A stretch of 45,923 nucleotides of DNA from K189A clade bacterium. Its GTDB lineage: Bacteria; Pseudomonadota; Gammaproteobacteria; Pseudomonadales; Azotimanducaceae. Below, one piece after another: positions 1 to 9,493 of this stretch (position 1 is the first letter of the stretch; the number at the start of each line of letters is the position of its first letter). Location: NCBI GenBank assembly GCA_018607725.1, contig JABBAY010000071.1, positions 1 through 45,923 on the forward strand. The letters are read 5' to 3'. Both the position numbers and the translations under genes were made by a program. Under the pieces are notes generated by a model that was given only the letters and a program-made list of their open reading frames with translations, searched no databases and was not told where the DNA came from.

Positions 1-53
1 CGATGCTGGCAGATGCCGAATCTTTTAAAAACGCCGCAACGCCCTCGGTATGG

Positions 54-1883
54 TTATTGAGGCCGACAAACGAGACATTGGAGATAAATGCCAGGTTCCT
101 GGCTCATTCGCAGGAGGTCATCAAACTCACTTCGAAATTGAGTCACGAGAGTCAGGCTCTTGGTATCAATTACTCGGGCGGCGACGTCGGTACCGCCTTT
201 CAGTAACTCGCTGAGCAAACGTTCTTTAGGTGAAAGTTGCTTTTCAAGGTAAAGCGTTTCAAATTCGTTGAGTCCCGCCAGAGTCGCGGCAGAGTCGATG
301 GCATCTTCCAGTCCACCGATAGCATCTATTAGCCCCAAGTCCAAGGCTGTGGTTCCAGCCCATACCCGTCCTTGAGCTACGCGATCCACGGCTGCAGGTG
401 TCATATCCCGACCCCGTGCCACCAGTGAGATAAATTGTCGGTAGGTGTTGTTAATGGCTAGATCAAGGATCTGCTGTAAGGCCGGGTTGAGGCTCTGTAA
501 GGGATTAAGTGCGCCGCTGAGCACGTTGGTGCCGATGCCATCCGAATACACGCCGATCTCTGCGAGGCTCTGATTAAATGTTGGAAACAGCAGGAAGGTG
601 CCGATAGAACCGGTAATTGTCGTGGGTGAGGCTAATATCTGATTGGCAGTGGCGGATATCCAATAACCGCCAGAGGCGGCGTAGGTTGCCATCGAAGCGA
701 CCACTGGTTTGCCCGCCTGCTGGGTCAGTTCGAGTTCGTAACGTATCTGCTCTGCGGCGGTCGCGCTGCCACCCGGGCTGTCGATACGCATGACTAAGGC
801 TTTGACGCGATCGTCTTCGCGGGCTTGCTTGATCAAGGCTGAAACAGAATCACTGCCGATACTCCCTGCGGGTTGTTCGCCATCATATATGGTGCCTTTA
901 GCAATGATCACAGCGATCTTGTCGGTACCCGGGTTCAACGTCGGGATTGGGATTTCGGCTGCCAGCAGATAGTTGCGAAAATCAATTTGCTGGAAATCGC
1001 GCTCATCGCTGCCAACCAGATCTTGGAGTTCGTCGCGCCATTGTTGGCGGCTCATGAGTTGGTCTACCAGCCCCTGTTCGACAGCCAACATGCCAGCGTC
1101 ACTGCCTGTGTTTGCGAGGAGTTCGGGATAATGATCGATATATTGGTTGAGCTTGGTTTTATCGATACCGCGGAGCCTGGCGATTTGATCGAGGTATTCG
1201 TCCCATAGAACCTGAATCCAGCCCAGGTTTGCCTCCTGCGCTGCGACCGACATATCGTTTCTCAGAAAAGGTTCTACGGCACCCTTGTAGGTGCCCACTT
1301 TGAAGACATGAACTTGGATTTTGAGCTTGTCGATTGCGGCTTTGAAATAGGTAGGGTAGACCCCCAGTCCGGTCAAAAACACACCACCGAAGACTTGTAG
1401 GCTTTGATCATTTAAATACAGGTGATCAGCATGGGCGGCAAGGTAGTATTGATCTTGGCTGTAGCTGTCGGCGAAGGCATAGATCTCTTTGCCCGATGCG
1501 CTAAAGTCATTCAGCGCCGCGCCGAGTGTTTGCAGTTGGCTCATACTAACGTCGCGCATGCCATCCAACTGGAGGACCAGAATCTTGATCCGTTGATCGG
1601 TGCTGGCAGTTTTGATGGCTTCTGTCAGGTCGCGCAGAAGAGTTTCAGATTCTTCTTCATCGCCACCCATGAATTCTGCAATGGGGTCAATCGCACGGCG
1701 CTGTTCGACTATCGCGCCAGTGGGATCTATAACCAGGGCCGCGGTCTCCGGAATCAATATCTGGTCTGTTCGGCTGAACAAGGCGATTAGCGCAATAATG
1801 GTAATGGCGAGAAATAGCAGATTGCCGAGTACGTTTTTCAACGTGGTAATGCTATTCCAAATGCCGTTCAGTAATCGTCTCAT
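54..1883 (-). CDS. sppA: Signal peptide peptidase SppA, 67K type
   Basis: The 609-residue protein is a long, two-domain S49 serine protease of the inner membrane that degrades signal peptides and other membrane-released peptides. Residues 18-38 form one N-terminal membrane anchor. The Ser/Lys dyad of the E. coli enzyme is recognisable: Lys200 in GTYKGAVEPF and Ser404 in YAASGGYW, spread over the two tandem domains as in the family. Length is close to the E. coli protein (about 618). The start at 1883 places the anchor right after a short basic leader (MRRLL). It is divergent from the acyl-CoA synthetase gene. The 53 bases beyond its stop hold nothing I can call. Confidence 0.93.
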   Translation of the reverse strand: MRRLLNGIWNSITTLKNVLGNLLFLAITIIALIALFSRTDQILIPETAALVIDPTGAIVEQRRAIDPIAEFMGGDEEESETLLRDLTEAIKTASTDQRIKILVLQLDGMRDVSMSQLQTLGAALNDFSASGKEIYAFADSYSQDQYYLAAHADHLYLNDQSLQVFGGVFLTGLGVYPTYFKAAIDKLKIQVHVFKVGTYKGAVEPFLRNDMSVAAQEANLGWIQVLWDEYLDQIARLRGIDKTKLNQYIDHYPELLANTGSDAGMLAVEQGLVDQLMSRQQWRDELQDLVGSDERDFQQIDFRNYLLAAEIPIPTLNPGTDKIAVIIAKGTIYDGEQPAGSIGSDSVSALIKQAREDDRVKALVMRIDSPGGSATAAEQIRYELELTQQAGKPVVASMATYAASGGYWISATANQILASPTTITGSIGTFLLFPTFNQSLAEIGVYSDGIGTNVLSGALNPLQSLNPALQQILDLAINNTYRQFISLVARGRDMTPAAVDRVAQGRVWAGTTALDLGLIDAIGGLEDAIDSAATLAGLNEFETLYLEKQLSPKERLLSELLKGGTDVAARVIDTKSLTLVTQFRSEFDDLLRMSQEPGIYLQCLVCRPQ

Positions 1884-2184
1884 TGCCTGCAGCCCTTAGT
1901 CTTGAGGTCGGTCAGGCAGCTTAACATAGACTAGGATGTCGTGACGTTGTTCATAAGCCATCCCGTCGGATCCACGGCAAGAATTCCTCCCGCTGGTCGT
2001 TGTCTGACCTGACCGAGAATTCCGCTCATTCACTACAATAGCCCATCAGTGCTGCAAATAGCGCGTGGCTGCGGTAGCATCCAGTCTATATCGATCACGG
2101 CGCAATACCCGTCGAAAAGCAGGTGCGAATGAGCTGCCTGGATACCCACTAATACCCGGCAGCCGGGTGATAAAAGGTGACGCT
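1884..2184. other. Divergent intergenic region sppA / acyl-CoA synthetase
   Basis: This 301-base stretch separates two divergent genes. It contains a possible -10 hexamer TACAAT at 2034-2039 on the plus strand, without a good -35 at the right distance. An open frame upstream of 2185 has no homology-like character and I read it as non-coding leader. I see no convincing terminator or operator. Confidence 0.4.
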
Positions 2185-3840
2185 ATGAATAATATTTATC
2201 AACAGGGGTTGGATAAGAACTCGGCGAATTTTGCTCCGCTGACGCCGCTGAGCTTTTTCGAGCGAGCCGCGAGTCTTTATCCCGATGCGACTGCGACAGT
2301 TCACGGCGACTTGCAGCGTAGTTGGGGGCAGATGTATCGGCGTTGTGTGACCATGGCTTCAGCCCTGGCGCAGCGGGGTATTGGTGCTGGTGATACGGTG
2401 GCTGTGATGTTGCCCAACATTCCAGAGATGTTCGAGGCGCATTTTTTTGTGCCAATGACCGGTGCGGTATTGAATGCGATTAATACGAGACTAGACGCAG
2501 CCACGGTCGCCTTCATTCTGGAGCATGCCGAGGCTCAAGTCTTATTTACCGATCGGGAATTTTCTGAGGTGGTTAAAGCTGCATTGGATTTAATCGAGCG
2601 AGATATTCTGGTGATCGATGTGGAGGATCCCCTGTTTGATAACGGCGAGCTGATTGGGTCCATGACTTTTGATGAGCTGTTGACATCGGGTGACTCTGAC
2701 TTCGACTGGCCCATGCCTGCGGACGAGTGGGATGCGATTTCTTTGAACTACACCTCAGGCACGACCGGGAACCCGAAAGGGGTCGTGTTTCACCATCGCG
2801 GTGCTTATTTGAATGCGACAAATAACGCGTTGACGTGGGAGATGGGCATGCACCCTCGTTATTTGTGGACGCTGCCGATGTTTCATTGTAACGGCTGGTG
2901 CTTTCCTTGGACTCTGGCGGCAACCGTTGGCACCACGATTTGTTTGCGCCACGTCCGTGAAGAAGCCGTCTTTGACGCGTTTCGGCAGCAACGTGTGACG
3001 CACTTCTGTGGTGCGCCAGTGGTTCTCAATACATTGCTCAATGCCCCAGATAGTATTCGTCAGGGTATTAATCAACCTGCCAGCGATTATAGTATCAAGG
3101 TCATGACGGCGGGTGCTGCGCCGCCAGCCGCGGTGATTCAGGGCATGGAAAAACTGGGTTTCGACGTTATTCATGTCTATGGTCTGACCGAGACCTACGG
3201 GCCGATGATTGTCTCTGCCTGGCGCGAAGAGTGGGATAAATTGCCGGTAGACGAGCAAGCCGCATTAAAGGCCCGGCAGGGTATCGTCTCGATACTCGGC
3301 GGCAGTGTTATGGTTGCTGACCCCGAGTCTTTAGTGCCAGTGCCGTGGGATGGTGTCACCCAGGGCGAAATTTTTATGCGCGGTAATATCGTGATGAAGG
3401 GCTATCTGAAGAACCCTGTTACCACTGCGGAGGCATTTTCGGGCGGCTGGTTTCATTCTGGCGATCTGGCGGTGTGTCATCCGGATGGTTATATCCAAAT
3501 CAAAGATCGTTCCAAAGATATCATTATCAGTGGCGGTGAAAATATATCGAGTATTGAAATAGAGGACACGCTGTTCAGACACCCGAAGATCCTTGAGGCG
3601 GCGGTGGTTGCGCGGACTGATGAGAAATGGGGTGAGCATCCTTGTGCCTTTGTCACGCTCAAGTCCGGTGAAGTGTTAACCGGGACGGAAGTAATTGAAT
3701 ATTGTCGTGAGCACTTGGCCCGTTTCAAAGTACCCAAGACTGTTATCTTTGGCCCCTTAGTTAAAACTTCTACCGGTAAGGTGCAAAAGTATTTACTCCG
3801 AGTGGAGGCCGAACGAGTTGACAGCGGGGTGGGTCAATAG
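2185..3840 (+). CDS. AMP-forming acyl-CoA synthetase (AlkK/DmdB-like)
   Basis: This 551-residue ANL-superfamily ligase activates a carboxylic acid to its acyl-adenylate and then to the CoA thioester. The ATP-binding loop is at 189-199 (YTSGTTGNPKG). It is followed by the HHRG extension seen in medium-chain acyl-CoA ligases and in methylmercaptopropionate-CoA ligases. The adenylate motif YGLTETYGP is in mid-protein, the GWFHSGD and KDRSKDIIISGGENIS hinge motifs come later, and the catalytic Lys lies in TSTGKVQK near the C-terminus. I chose ATG 2185 because AAAGGTGA stands 5-12 bases upstream and family N-termini begin here; the frame is open further upstream but looks non-coding. The substrate cannot be decided from sequence. 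Medium-chain fatty acids or a short branched or sulfur acid are all possible. Confidence 0.9.
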   Translation: MNNIYQQGLDKNSANFAPLTPLSFFERAASLYPDATATVHGDLQRSWGQMYRRCVTMASALAQRGIGAGDTVAVMLPNIPEMFEAHFFVPMTGAVLNAINTRLDAATVAFILEHAEAQVLFTDREFSEVVKAALDLIERDILVIDVEDPLFDNGELIGSMTFDELLTSGDSDFDWPMPADEWDAISLNYTSGTTGNPKGVVFHHRGAYLNATNNALTWEMGMHPRYLWTLPMFHCNGWCFPWTLAATVGTTICLRHVREEAVFDAFRQQRVTHFCGAPVVLNTLLNAPDSIRQGINQPASDYSIKVMTAGAAPPAAVIQGMEKLGFDVIHVYGLTETYGPMIVSAWREEWDKLPVDEQAALKARQGIVSILGGSVMVADPESLVPVPWDGVTQGEIFMRGNIVMKGYLKNPVTTAEAFSGGWFHSGDLAVCHPDGYIQIKDRSKDIIISGGENISSIEIEDTLFRHPKILEAAVVARTDEKWGEHPCAFVTLKSGEVLTGTEVIEYCREHLARFKVPKTVIFGPLVKTSTGKVQKYLLRVEAERVDSGVGQ

Positions 3841-3934
3841 CCGTCAAGCATGCTGCCCCAAGCCGATGGTAGGCGCGGGGCCAGTAGGCAGGTAGAATTG
3901 CACTATTCACTCAAGGCCAGGAATGGACCCCTAG

Positions 3935-4429
3935 ATGCGAACAGATTCACAAGTCACCATCGAGCTTGCTCGAGACCGGGATGCACTGCTGATCGCCGCG
4001 ATGTCGAAAGACCTGATTGAGTTCGGCTTGGCTTGGCGCTGGAAACCATCCAGAGTCCTGTCAATGATTCGGGATCCAGACTGCGTCGCATTAGTGGCGC
4101 GTGACGACAATAACCTGGTGGCCTTTGCCCTGATGGAATATCGCGAGATCCACGGCCATCTCAATTTGCTCGCGACTGATCCCGCTTATCGACGTCGAGG
4201 GCATGCTCGACAGTTACTGCAATGGTTGCTGGCGTCCGCTCGAGTGGCGGGTCTGGGAACGGTGGGGCTGGAGGTGCGCAGTGATAATGATGGCGCGCAG
4301 GCATTTTATCAGCGCCTGGGTTTTCGTATTGAGGAGCGCAAGAAGGGCTATTATGGCCAAGGAATTGATGCCTTAAGTATGGTTTTGCATCTTATCGAGC
4401 CCGGTCAGGCTGCGCGGCGTCCTCAATGA
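3935..4429 (+). CDS. GNAT-family N-acetyltransferase (RimI-like)
   Basis: The 164-residue protein has a single GNAT fold. The acetyl-CoA pyrophosphate-binding motif RRRGHARQLL follows the beta-4 strand (LNLLATDPAYR), and the motif-B region (NDGAQAFYQRLGF) is typical of RimI-like enzymes. The acceptor, a protein N-terminus, a Lys or a small molecule, is unknown. The gene overlaps the downstream murF-like gene by 4 nt (ATGA), so the two are probably translated together. A three-codon ATG-GAC-CCC-TAG lies directly before the chosen ATG in the same frame, which fixes the start at 3935. Confidence 0.85.
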   Translation: MRTDSQVTIELARDRDALLIAAMSKDLIEFGLAWRWKPSRVLSMIRDPDCVALVARDDNNLVAFALMEYREIHGHLNLLATDPAYRRRGHARQLLQWLLASARVAGLGTVGLEVRSDNDGAQAFYQRLGFRIEERKKGYYGQGIDALSMVLHLIEPGQAARRPQ

Positions 4430-5847
4430 AGCCCGTTGATGAGGTTCTTTGGCATTGGCCGCAATTATGTCTCGCCTGCGGCCTGGCGCCCACGCCAGGG
4501 CCAGATATCCGGGGTATCTGTATTGATTCGCGACAGGTTCAGGCCGGTGATCTGTTTATCGCACTTGCCGGAGATCCGGGCCCACAGTTCAAGTCGGCCA
4601 GTAATGGGGCCCGTGACGGTCATGACTTTATTCCTGCTGCGATTGAAGCTGGGGCCAGTGGCCTGATGGTGGCTCGGCACCAGGCGCAATCGATCCCGCA
4701 GTTGCAAGTCGCTGATACCTTGGACGGTTTGTGGTGTCTGGGTCGGGCTGCACGGCAACGCATGCATGGCCAGGTAGTGGGTATCACCGGCAGCAGTGGT
4801 AAAACCACTGCTCGCCAATGGGTTGAAGGTTTGCTCAAGGCGCAAGGTCAAACCCATGCCTCCATCGGCAGCTTTAATAATCACTGGGGGGTGCCGTTAT
4901 CACTCGCGCGCATGCCAGCGACCAGCGATTTTGGCGTGTTTGAAATAGGCATGAATCATCCGGGTGAAATTCAGCCGCTGGCCGAACTGGTGAATATGGA
5001 TGTCGCACTGGTGTTGAATGTCCTGCCCGCGCACCTGGGGTATTTTGATGATCTAGAGGGTATCAGGCAGGAAAAACTCTCAATCTGTGCCGGGTTGAAA
5101 CCCGAGGGCAGCCTGGTGGTACTCGATACATTGCCTTTGGATGGCGTCACGGCAAAACATATCCTGCGCTTCGGCTTATCGGCGGCGGCAGATGTCAGGG
5201 GTGTACCAACCTACCATGCCGACCATACGCAGGTGTCTGTAACGGTGGGCGAACGCAGCTGGCAGTATCGCCTGAGTGCCGGTGGTGAACACCGAGTGCT
5301 GACGTCCTTAGCCAGTTTTGCCGTGCTGCTGGCGCTCGGCGCTGACCTTGAGGCGGCCCTGGCCTGTATGCCGAATTTATTGATGCCTACTGGTCGCGGT
5401 AATGAACTTGTTATTGGTGGCGTCAGCTTGCTAGATGACAGCTACAATGCCAACCCGGTGAGCATGAGCTACGCCCTGCAATCCCTGGCCAATACCAATG
5501 AAGGCCGGCAAAAAGTCGCCATTCTCGGCGAAATGCTTGAGTTGGGTCCTGCCAGTCAGACGTTACACGAAGCGTTACAGGCTGATTGCGATGGCCTCGA
5601 TGGTGTGATCACCGTCGGTGATGGCTTTCAGTCCTGGAATCGGTCCCAGTTGGGTGAGCGATTTTGGGGGCATGTGAATAGTGCCGCTGACATCGATCTC
5701 AACCAATTGCTTGAGAAGCTGGAGCCTGATGCGCAGATTCTGGTCAAGGGTTCGAATCGGGTCTTCTGGGTCCATGGTTTTGTTGAGCAACTGCGCAGGG
5801 CGCTACTTGAAGGGTCTGTTGTTGGGGATACAGGGGAAACCGAGTGA
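4426..5847 (+). CDS. murF: MurF-type Mur ligase (UDP-MurNAc-tripeptide--D-Ala-D-Ala ligase)
   Basis: At 473 residues this has the three Mur-ligase domains. The N-terminal substrate domain carries DSRQVQAGDLFIAL. The ATPase domain has the P-loop TGSSGKTT at 121-128, then NNHWGVPLSLARMP and EIGMNHPGEI. The C-terminal domain holds LLDDSYNANPVSM and ILGEMLELG. MurF adds D-Ala-D-Ala to the cytoplasmic peptidoglycan precursor. The motif wording resembles alphaproteobacterial MurF more than the usual gammaproteobacterial dcw-cluster enzyme, and no other mur or fts genes flank it. It may be a second MurF or a MurF-like ligase for another substrate. Its start overlaps the GNAT gene. Confidence 0.8.
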   Translation: MKPVDEVLWHWPQLCLACGLAPTPGPDIRGICIDSRQVQAGDLFIALAGDPGPQFKSASNGARDGHDFIPAAIEAGASGLMVARHQAQSIPQLQVADTLDGLWCLGRAARQRMHGQVVGITGSSGKTTARQWVEGLLKAQGQTHASIGSFNNHWGVPLSLARMPATSDFGVFEIGMNHPGEIQPLAELVNMDVALVLNVLPAHLGYFDDLEGIRQEKLSICAGLKPEGSLVVLDTLPLDGVTAKHILRFGLSAAADVRGVPTYHADHTQVSVTVGERSWQYRLSAGGEHRVLTSLASFAVLLALGADLEAALACMPNLLMPTGRGNELVIGGVSLLDDSYNANPVSMSYALQSLANTNEGRQKVAILGEMLELGPASQTLHEALQADCDGLDGVITVGDGFQSWNRSQLGERFWGHVNSAADIDLNQLLEKLEPDAQILVKGSNRVFWVHGFVEQLRRALLEGSVVGDTGETE

Positions 5848-5939
5848 GGACGTTTCTGGCGCAACGCCGGGATTTTGGTTGACGGCTATTTCCTGATGGC
5901 AAAGCATGCAATAATTGGTTGATAGAAAAGGGATAGGCA

Positions 5940-6902
5940 ATGATTGTCGACAAGTTAGGCAGGCGATTTCGAAATCTTCGGGTTAGCCTTACCGCGGCGT
6001 GCAACTATGCCTGCACTTACTGTGTGCCCGATGGCAAAAGACTTCAGCCAGCTCGAAACGAATTGCCCGCGACGGAATTACTGAAGGGTGTGAAGCTCTT
6101 ACAGCAAGCCGCGGGTATCGATAAGCTCAGGATAACTGGCGGTGAGCCGTTGGTGACGCCAAAATTCGATGAGTTTTTGTTGGGTGTTATGGCGCTACCC
6201 CTTGCCGATGTCAGTCTGACGACCAATGGTCAGCTACTTGGCCGGAAACGGGAAGTGATTCGTGAGTCAGGCATCAAGCGTATCAACGTCAGTCTCGATA
6301 CCCTCAATCCGATGCGGTTCCAACAGATAGCCCGGGGCGGAGACCTTGGCACTGTGCTGGAGGGCATCGATGGTTTGCTGGCGGACGGCATCAAGGTGAA
6401 GATCAACATGGTGCCATTACGCACTCAGAACCACAGTGACGTTCTCGCCATGTTGGACTATTGTCTCGATCGAGGGATTGAACTGCGCTATATCGAGCTG
6501 ATGCGCATGGGCCACCTGGTCAAGGGTAATGCCTTTCAGTCAGACTTTATCTCCATGCAATCCTTGCTGGATATTATCGCCGAGAAGTATGAGTTTGCGC
6601 GGACTGATGCGCCTTATGATTCGACTTCGGTCAGGTTTCAGGTGCCGGGCAGGGGCGTATTTGGTGTGATAGCCAACGAAAGCGAGCCTTTCTGCAGTTC
6701 CTGCACCCGCCTGCGTCTGTCTTCTGATGGAAATCTGTATGGCTGCCTCAGTAGCAGCCGGCGTCAATCGATAAGTGACCTCCTTGACCTGCCTTCACAT
6801 CAAGCACTGCCGAAGCTGCAGAATATCCTGGTGAGTGCGCTGACTGACAAAAAGCTCGCCTTTGAAGGCGAAGCCACCGTGATGAAGTTTATCGGCGGTT
6901 AA
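5940..6902 (+). CDS. moaA: GTP 3',8-cyclase MoaA (radical SAM, molybdenum cofactor synthesis)
   Basis: The 320-residue protein has the N-terminal radical-SAM CxxxCxxC cluster (Cys21, Cys25, Cys28) and the glycine-rich TGGEP at 66-70. It also has the C-terminal CX2CX13C cluster (Cys252, Cys255, Cys269) that binds GTP in MoaA. It ends in Gly-Gly, the conserved activating tail of MoaA. Together these support the first step of molybdopterin synthesis: GTP to 3',8-cyclo-7,8-dihydro-GTP. No moaB, moaC, moaD or moaE lies nearby, which is unusual but not rare. It follows the murF-like gene by 92 nt on the same strand and has a plausible ribosome site (AAAAGGGAT). Confidence 0.85.
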   Translation: MIVDKLGRRFRNLRVSLTAACNYACTYCVPDGKRLQPARNELPATELLKGVKLLQQAAGIDKLRITGGEPLVTPKFDEFLLGVMALPLADVSLTTNGQLLGRKREVIRESGIKRINVSLDTLNPMRFQQIARGGDLGTVLEGIDGLLADGIKVKINMVPLRTQNHSDVLAMLDYCLDRGIELRYIELMRMGHLVKGNAFQSDFISMQSLLDIIAEKYEFARTDAPYDSTSVRFQVPGRGVFGVIANESEPFCSSCTRLRLSSDGNLYGCLSSSRRQSISDLLDLPSHQALPKLQNILVSALTDKKLAFEGEATVMKFIGG

Positions 6903-7041
6903 AACGGTTGTTCAGACTGCCCCTTATTTTCCTGTCGCGACGAGTCTGTGCTGTGACAATCTGCGTAGTCATACTATCAAATTAGTGACACGATCAAATT
7001 CGTTGCGCCAGCAATATCCAGCGCTAAATTAATGGCTATGC

Positions 7042-7055
7042 CCATTGCGCAATGG
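7042..7055. promoter_or_regulatory. 14-bp perfect palindrome upstream of the DUF1285 gene
   Basis: CCATTGCGCAATGG is a perfect inverted repeat in the 225-base moaA-DUF1285 interval, ending 72 bases before the DUF1285 start codon. Its form and place suit a dimeric repressor site. No regulator is identified, and a chance palindrome is possible. Confidence 0.3.
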
Positions 7056-7127
7056 CCGGTAACGTTAATCTTAGGCGGACCTGATGACTCTCATTGATTG
7101 TCGGTCGCAGTTTTGTGGAGGTGGCAG

Positions 7128-7724
7128 ATGACTCAGTCCGAGAACCAAGGTGCGCCTTATTCGCTGCTCGGCGAACTGGCGCAGATGAAGACAACTGAGC
7201 CGCCGCCATTACATCTGTGGCATCCTGAACACGTCAGTGATATCGATATCGAGGTTAAAGCGGATGGCACCTGGTACCACGAGGGCGCGCCGATCAAGCG
7301 TCAGCGGCTGGTGCGATTGTTCTCAACGGTAATGAGGCTGGAGCCAGATGGCCACTACTACTTGGTGACGCCAGTAGAAAAATGCCGAATCCAGGTTGAG
7401 CAGGCGCCCTTTGTGGCTATTTTGATGAGCGTTGTGGGTAGTGGTGAAGCTCAGGTTTTACGGTTTACGACAAACGTTGCCGATCAAGTGAGTGCCGATG
7501 CGGAACACCCCATCACTGTTGAGCAGGGGCCCGATGGCACACTTGTGCCCTTTGTGGAGGTCCGTGATGGCTTGCGCGCGAGATTGGCAAGAAGTGTCTA
7601 TTACCAATTGATGGATCTGCTCAGCGTCGAGCAGGTTGATGGTGAAGCCTGGTATGGGGTCTGGAGTAGTGGCGCTTTTTTTGCCTTCCAGCGCGCCACA
7701 GAAGTTGAAGACACCGACGCTTGA
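7128..7724 (+). CDS. DUF1285 family protein
   Basis: This 198-residue protein matches the DUF1285 pattern I know from proteobacteria. It has a PPLHLWHPEHVSDIDI opening (residues ~26-41), then the GTWYHEGAPIKRQRLVRLFS block and LVTPVEKCRIQVEQAPFVA. The family is cytoplasmic, of about 180-200 residues, with no agreed function; structures of homologues are described as two small beta-rich domains. ATG 7128 is chosen over the upstream TTG because GGAGGTGG lies 3-10 bases before it. It converges on the ETF-QO gene. Confidence 0.88.
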   Translation: MTQSENQGAPYSLLGELAQMKTTEPPPLHLWHPEHVSDIDIEVKADGTWYHEGAPIKRQRLVRLFSTVMRLEPDGHYYLVTPVEKCRIQVEQAPFVAILMSVVGSGEAQVLRFTTNVADQVSADAEHPITVEQGPDGTLVPFVEVRDGLRARLARSVYYQLMDLLSVEQVDGEAWYGVWSSGAFFAFQRATEVEDTDA

Positions 7725-7831
7725 GACGCCGATAGGGCCCCAGCGAGCGCTGCTTAGCACCCGCTGTAGACGATGAAATTGCAGCAAATTGTTTGGCGGG
7801 CAGGCACCTTGCAGCGCTGCCCACGAGTCAT

Positions 7832-9493
7832 TTACATGTTGCCGTAGTTCGGACCACCGGTGCCTTCTGGTACCACCCAGTTGATATTCTGCGCTGGGTC
7901 TTTGATGTCACAGGTTTTGCAGTGAATGCAGTTCTGCGCATTGATCTGAAAGCGTTTGTCGCCACTAGGCTCCTCGACCACTTCATAAACCCCAGCAGGG
8001 CAGTAGCGCTGTGCAGGCTCATCAAACAGAGGCAGGTTAGAACTGATGGGTATCGTTGGGTCGCGCAGCTGCAAGTGGCAGGGCTGATCTTCCTCATGGA
8101 AGGTGTTGGTTAGGAACACGGAGCTCAACTTATCGAAGCTGATCACGCCATCGGGTTTCGGGTAATGAATCTTTTCTGACTTGTTAGCCGGCTTCAGGGT
8201 TGCATAGTCGGGCGTTGGGTCAGATAAGGTGATGGGCATCTTGCCGCGGAAGATATACTGATCCACCCAGGTCAACGCTGAGCCGAAAAACAGGCCAAAC
8301 TTGTGGAGCCAAGACGAGGTGTTACGGGCGACATATAATTCTTCGTGAAGCCAGGATGTCTTGAACGCCGCCGGGTAACTGTCGAGGCTTTCAAAGCCCT
8401 GAGAACCCGATTTAAGCGCGGCGAACACGGATTCGGCAGCCAACATCCCGGATTTCATGGCGGTATGGGTGCCTTTTTGCTTCAGGTTGTTTAAAAATCC
8501 AGCGTCGTCACCGACAAGCAAACCGCCCGGCATGACGAGTTTCGGTAAGGCTTTCAGGCCACCCTTGATGACAGCACGTGCCCCGTATGCAATGCGTTTG
8601 CCGCCTTCGAGGTAGTGTTTGATAAATTTATGTTGCTTGAAACGCTGAAATTCATCGAAAGGGCTCAAGTGTGGATTGCTATAACCGAGGTCGACGATAA
8701 GGCCGATAGCGATTTGATTGTCCTCCAGATGGTAGATGTAAGAGCCACCCAGTGTCTGGCCAGGGAAATGCCCCAGGGGCCAGCCCACCGTATGTACTAC
8801 CTTACCGGGTACATGCTTCTCCGGCTTGATATCCCAGATTTCCTTGAACCCGATGCCGTAGTGTTGGGTTTGTGAGTCGGCCGCGAGATTGAATTTTTCG
8901 ATCAATTGTTTGCCGAGATGGCCCCGGCAACCTTCCGCGAAAATCGTGTACTTGCCATGCAGTTCATAACCCGCCTGGAACGACGCCTTATGCTCGCCGT
9001 CGGCACCAACGCCCATATCGCCGGTAGCGATCCCCTTGATGGCGCCATCTTCGGTATAAAGGACTTCACTGGCAGCAAAGCCTGGGAATATATTAACACC
9101 CAGTTCTTCTGCTTGGGCACCGAGCCAGCGGCACAGATTCGCGAGGCTGGTGGCATAGTTGCCGTGGTTATGTAGGGGTTTTGGCACCAGCCAGGAGGGC
9201 AGTTTCATGCCTTGATGATCATCAATCAAATAATAAACATCGTCGTCAGTAACCGCGTTGTTTAAGGGTGCACCCATAGCCTTCCAGTCAGGGAACAGCT
9301 CGTTTAAGGCGGTGGGTTCCACCACTGCGCCTGAGAGTATGTGCGCGCCGATTTCCGAGCCCTTCTCGACTAGGCAGACGCTATACTCTTCACCAGCTTC
9401 GGCGGCTAGCTGGGCGAACCGGATTGCTGTTGCCAGGCCTGCGGGACCGCCGCCAACAACCACTATGTCAAATTCCATCGATTCTCTTTCCAT
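7832..9493 (-). CDS. Electron transfer flavoprotein-ubiquinone oxidoreductase (ETF-QO)
   Basis: The 553-residue membrane-associated flavoprotein passes electrons from reduced ETF to ubiquinone, linking acyl-CoA and amino-acid dehydrogenation to respiration. The FAD-binding GGGPAG is at residues 14-19. The C-terminal [4Fe-4S] ligands are the Cys of YCPAGVYE plus the CIHCKTC triad, and the protein ends in the family's GGPNYGNM-like tail. Length is the usual 550. The start at 9493 gives the MERESMEFD opening I recall for many homologues; an internal ATG five codons later is possible. It is divergent from etfBA, its electron donor, over a 308-base shared control region. Confidence 0.95.
   Translation of the reverse strand: MERESMEFDIVVVGGGPAGLATAIRFAQLAAEAGEEYSVCLVEKGSEIGAHILSGAVVEPTALNELFPDWKAMGAPLNNAVTDDDVYYLIDDHQGMKLPSWLVPKPLHNHGNYATSLANLCRWLGAQAEELGVNIFPGFAASEVLYTEDGAIKGIATGDMGVGADGEHKASFQAGYELHGKYTIFAEGCRGHLGKQLIEKFNLAADSQTQHYGIGFKEIWDIKPEKHVPGKVVHTVGWPLGHFPGQTLGGSYIYHLEDNQIAIGLIVDLGYSNPHLSPFDEFQRFKQHKFIKHYLEGGKRIAYGARAVIKGGLKALPKLVMPGGLLVGDDAGFLNNLKQKGTHTAMKSGMLAAESVFAALKSGSQGFESLDSYPAAFKTSWLHEELYVARNTSSWLHKFGLFFGSALTWVDQYIFRGKMPITLSDPTPDYATLKPANKSEKIHYPKPDGVISFDKLSSVFLTNTFHEEDQPCHLQLRDPTIPISSNLPLFDEPAQRYCPAGVYEVVEEPSGDKRFQINAQNCIHCKTCDIKDPAQNINWVVPEGTGGPNYGNM

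Noticed and set aside
1-53. Start of a further minus-strand gene beyond sppA
   Set aside because: A short open frame running off the edge overlaps the sppA end by about 65 nt and has no recognisable start or motif. It is too short to judge.
2755-3258. Minus-strand open frame of 167 codons
   Set aside because: It is antisense to the acyl-CoA synthetase core motifs and looks like a shadow frame.
7798-7822. Terminator between the DUF1285 and ETF-QO genes
   Set aside because: GGGCAG and CTGCCC can pair across a 13-base loop, but the stem is only 6 bp and no T run follows on either strand.
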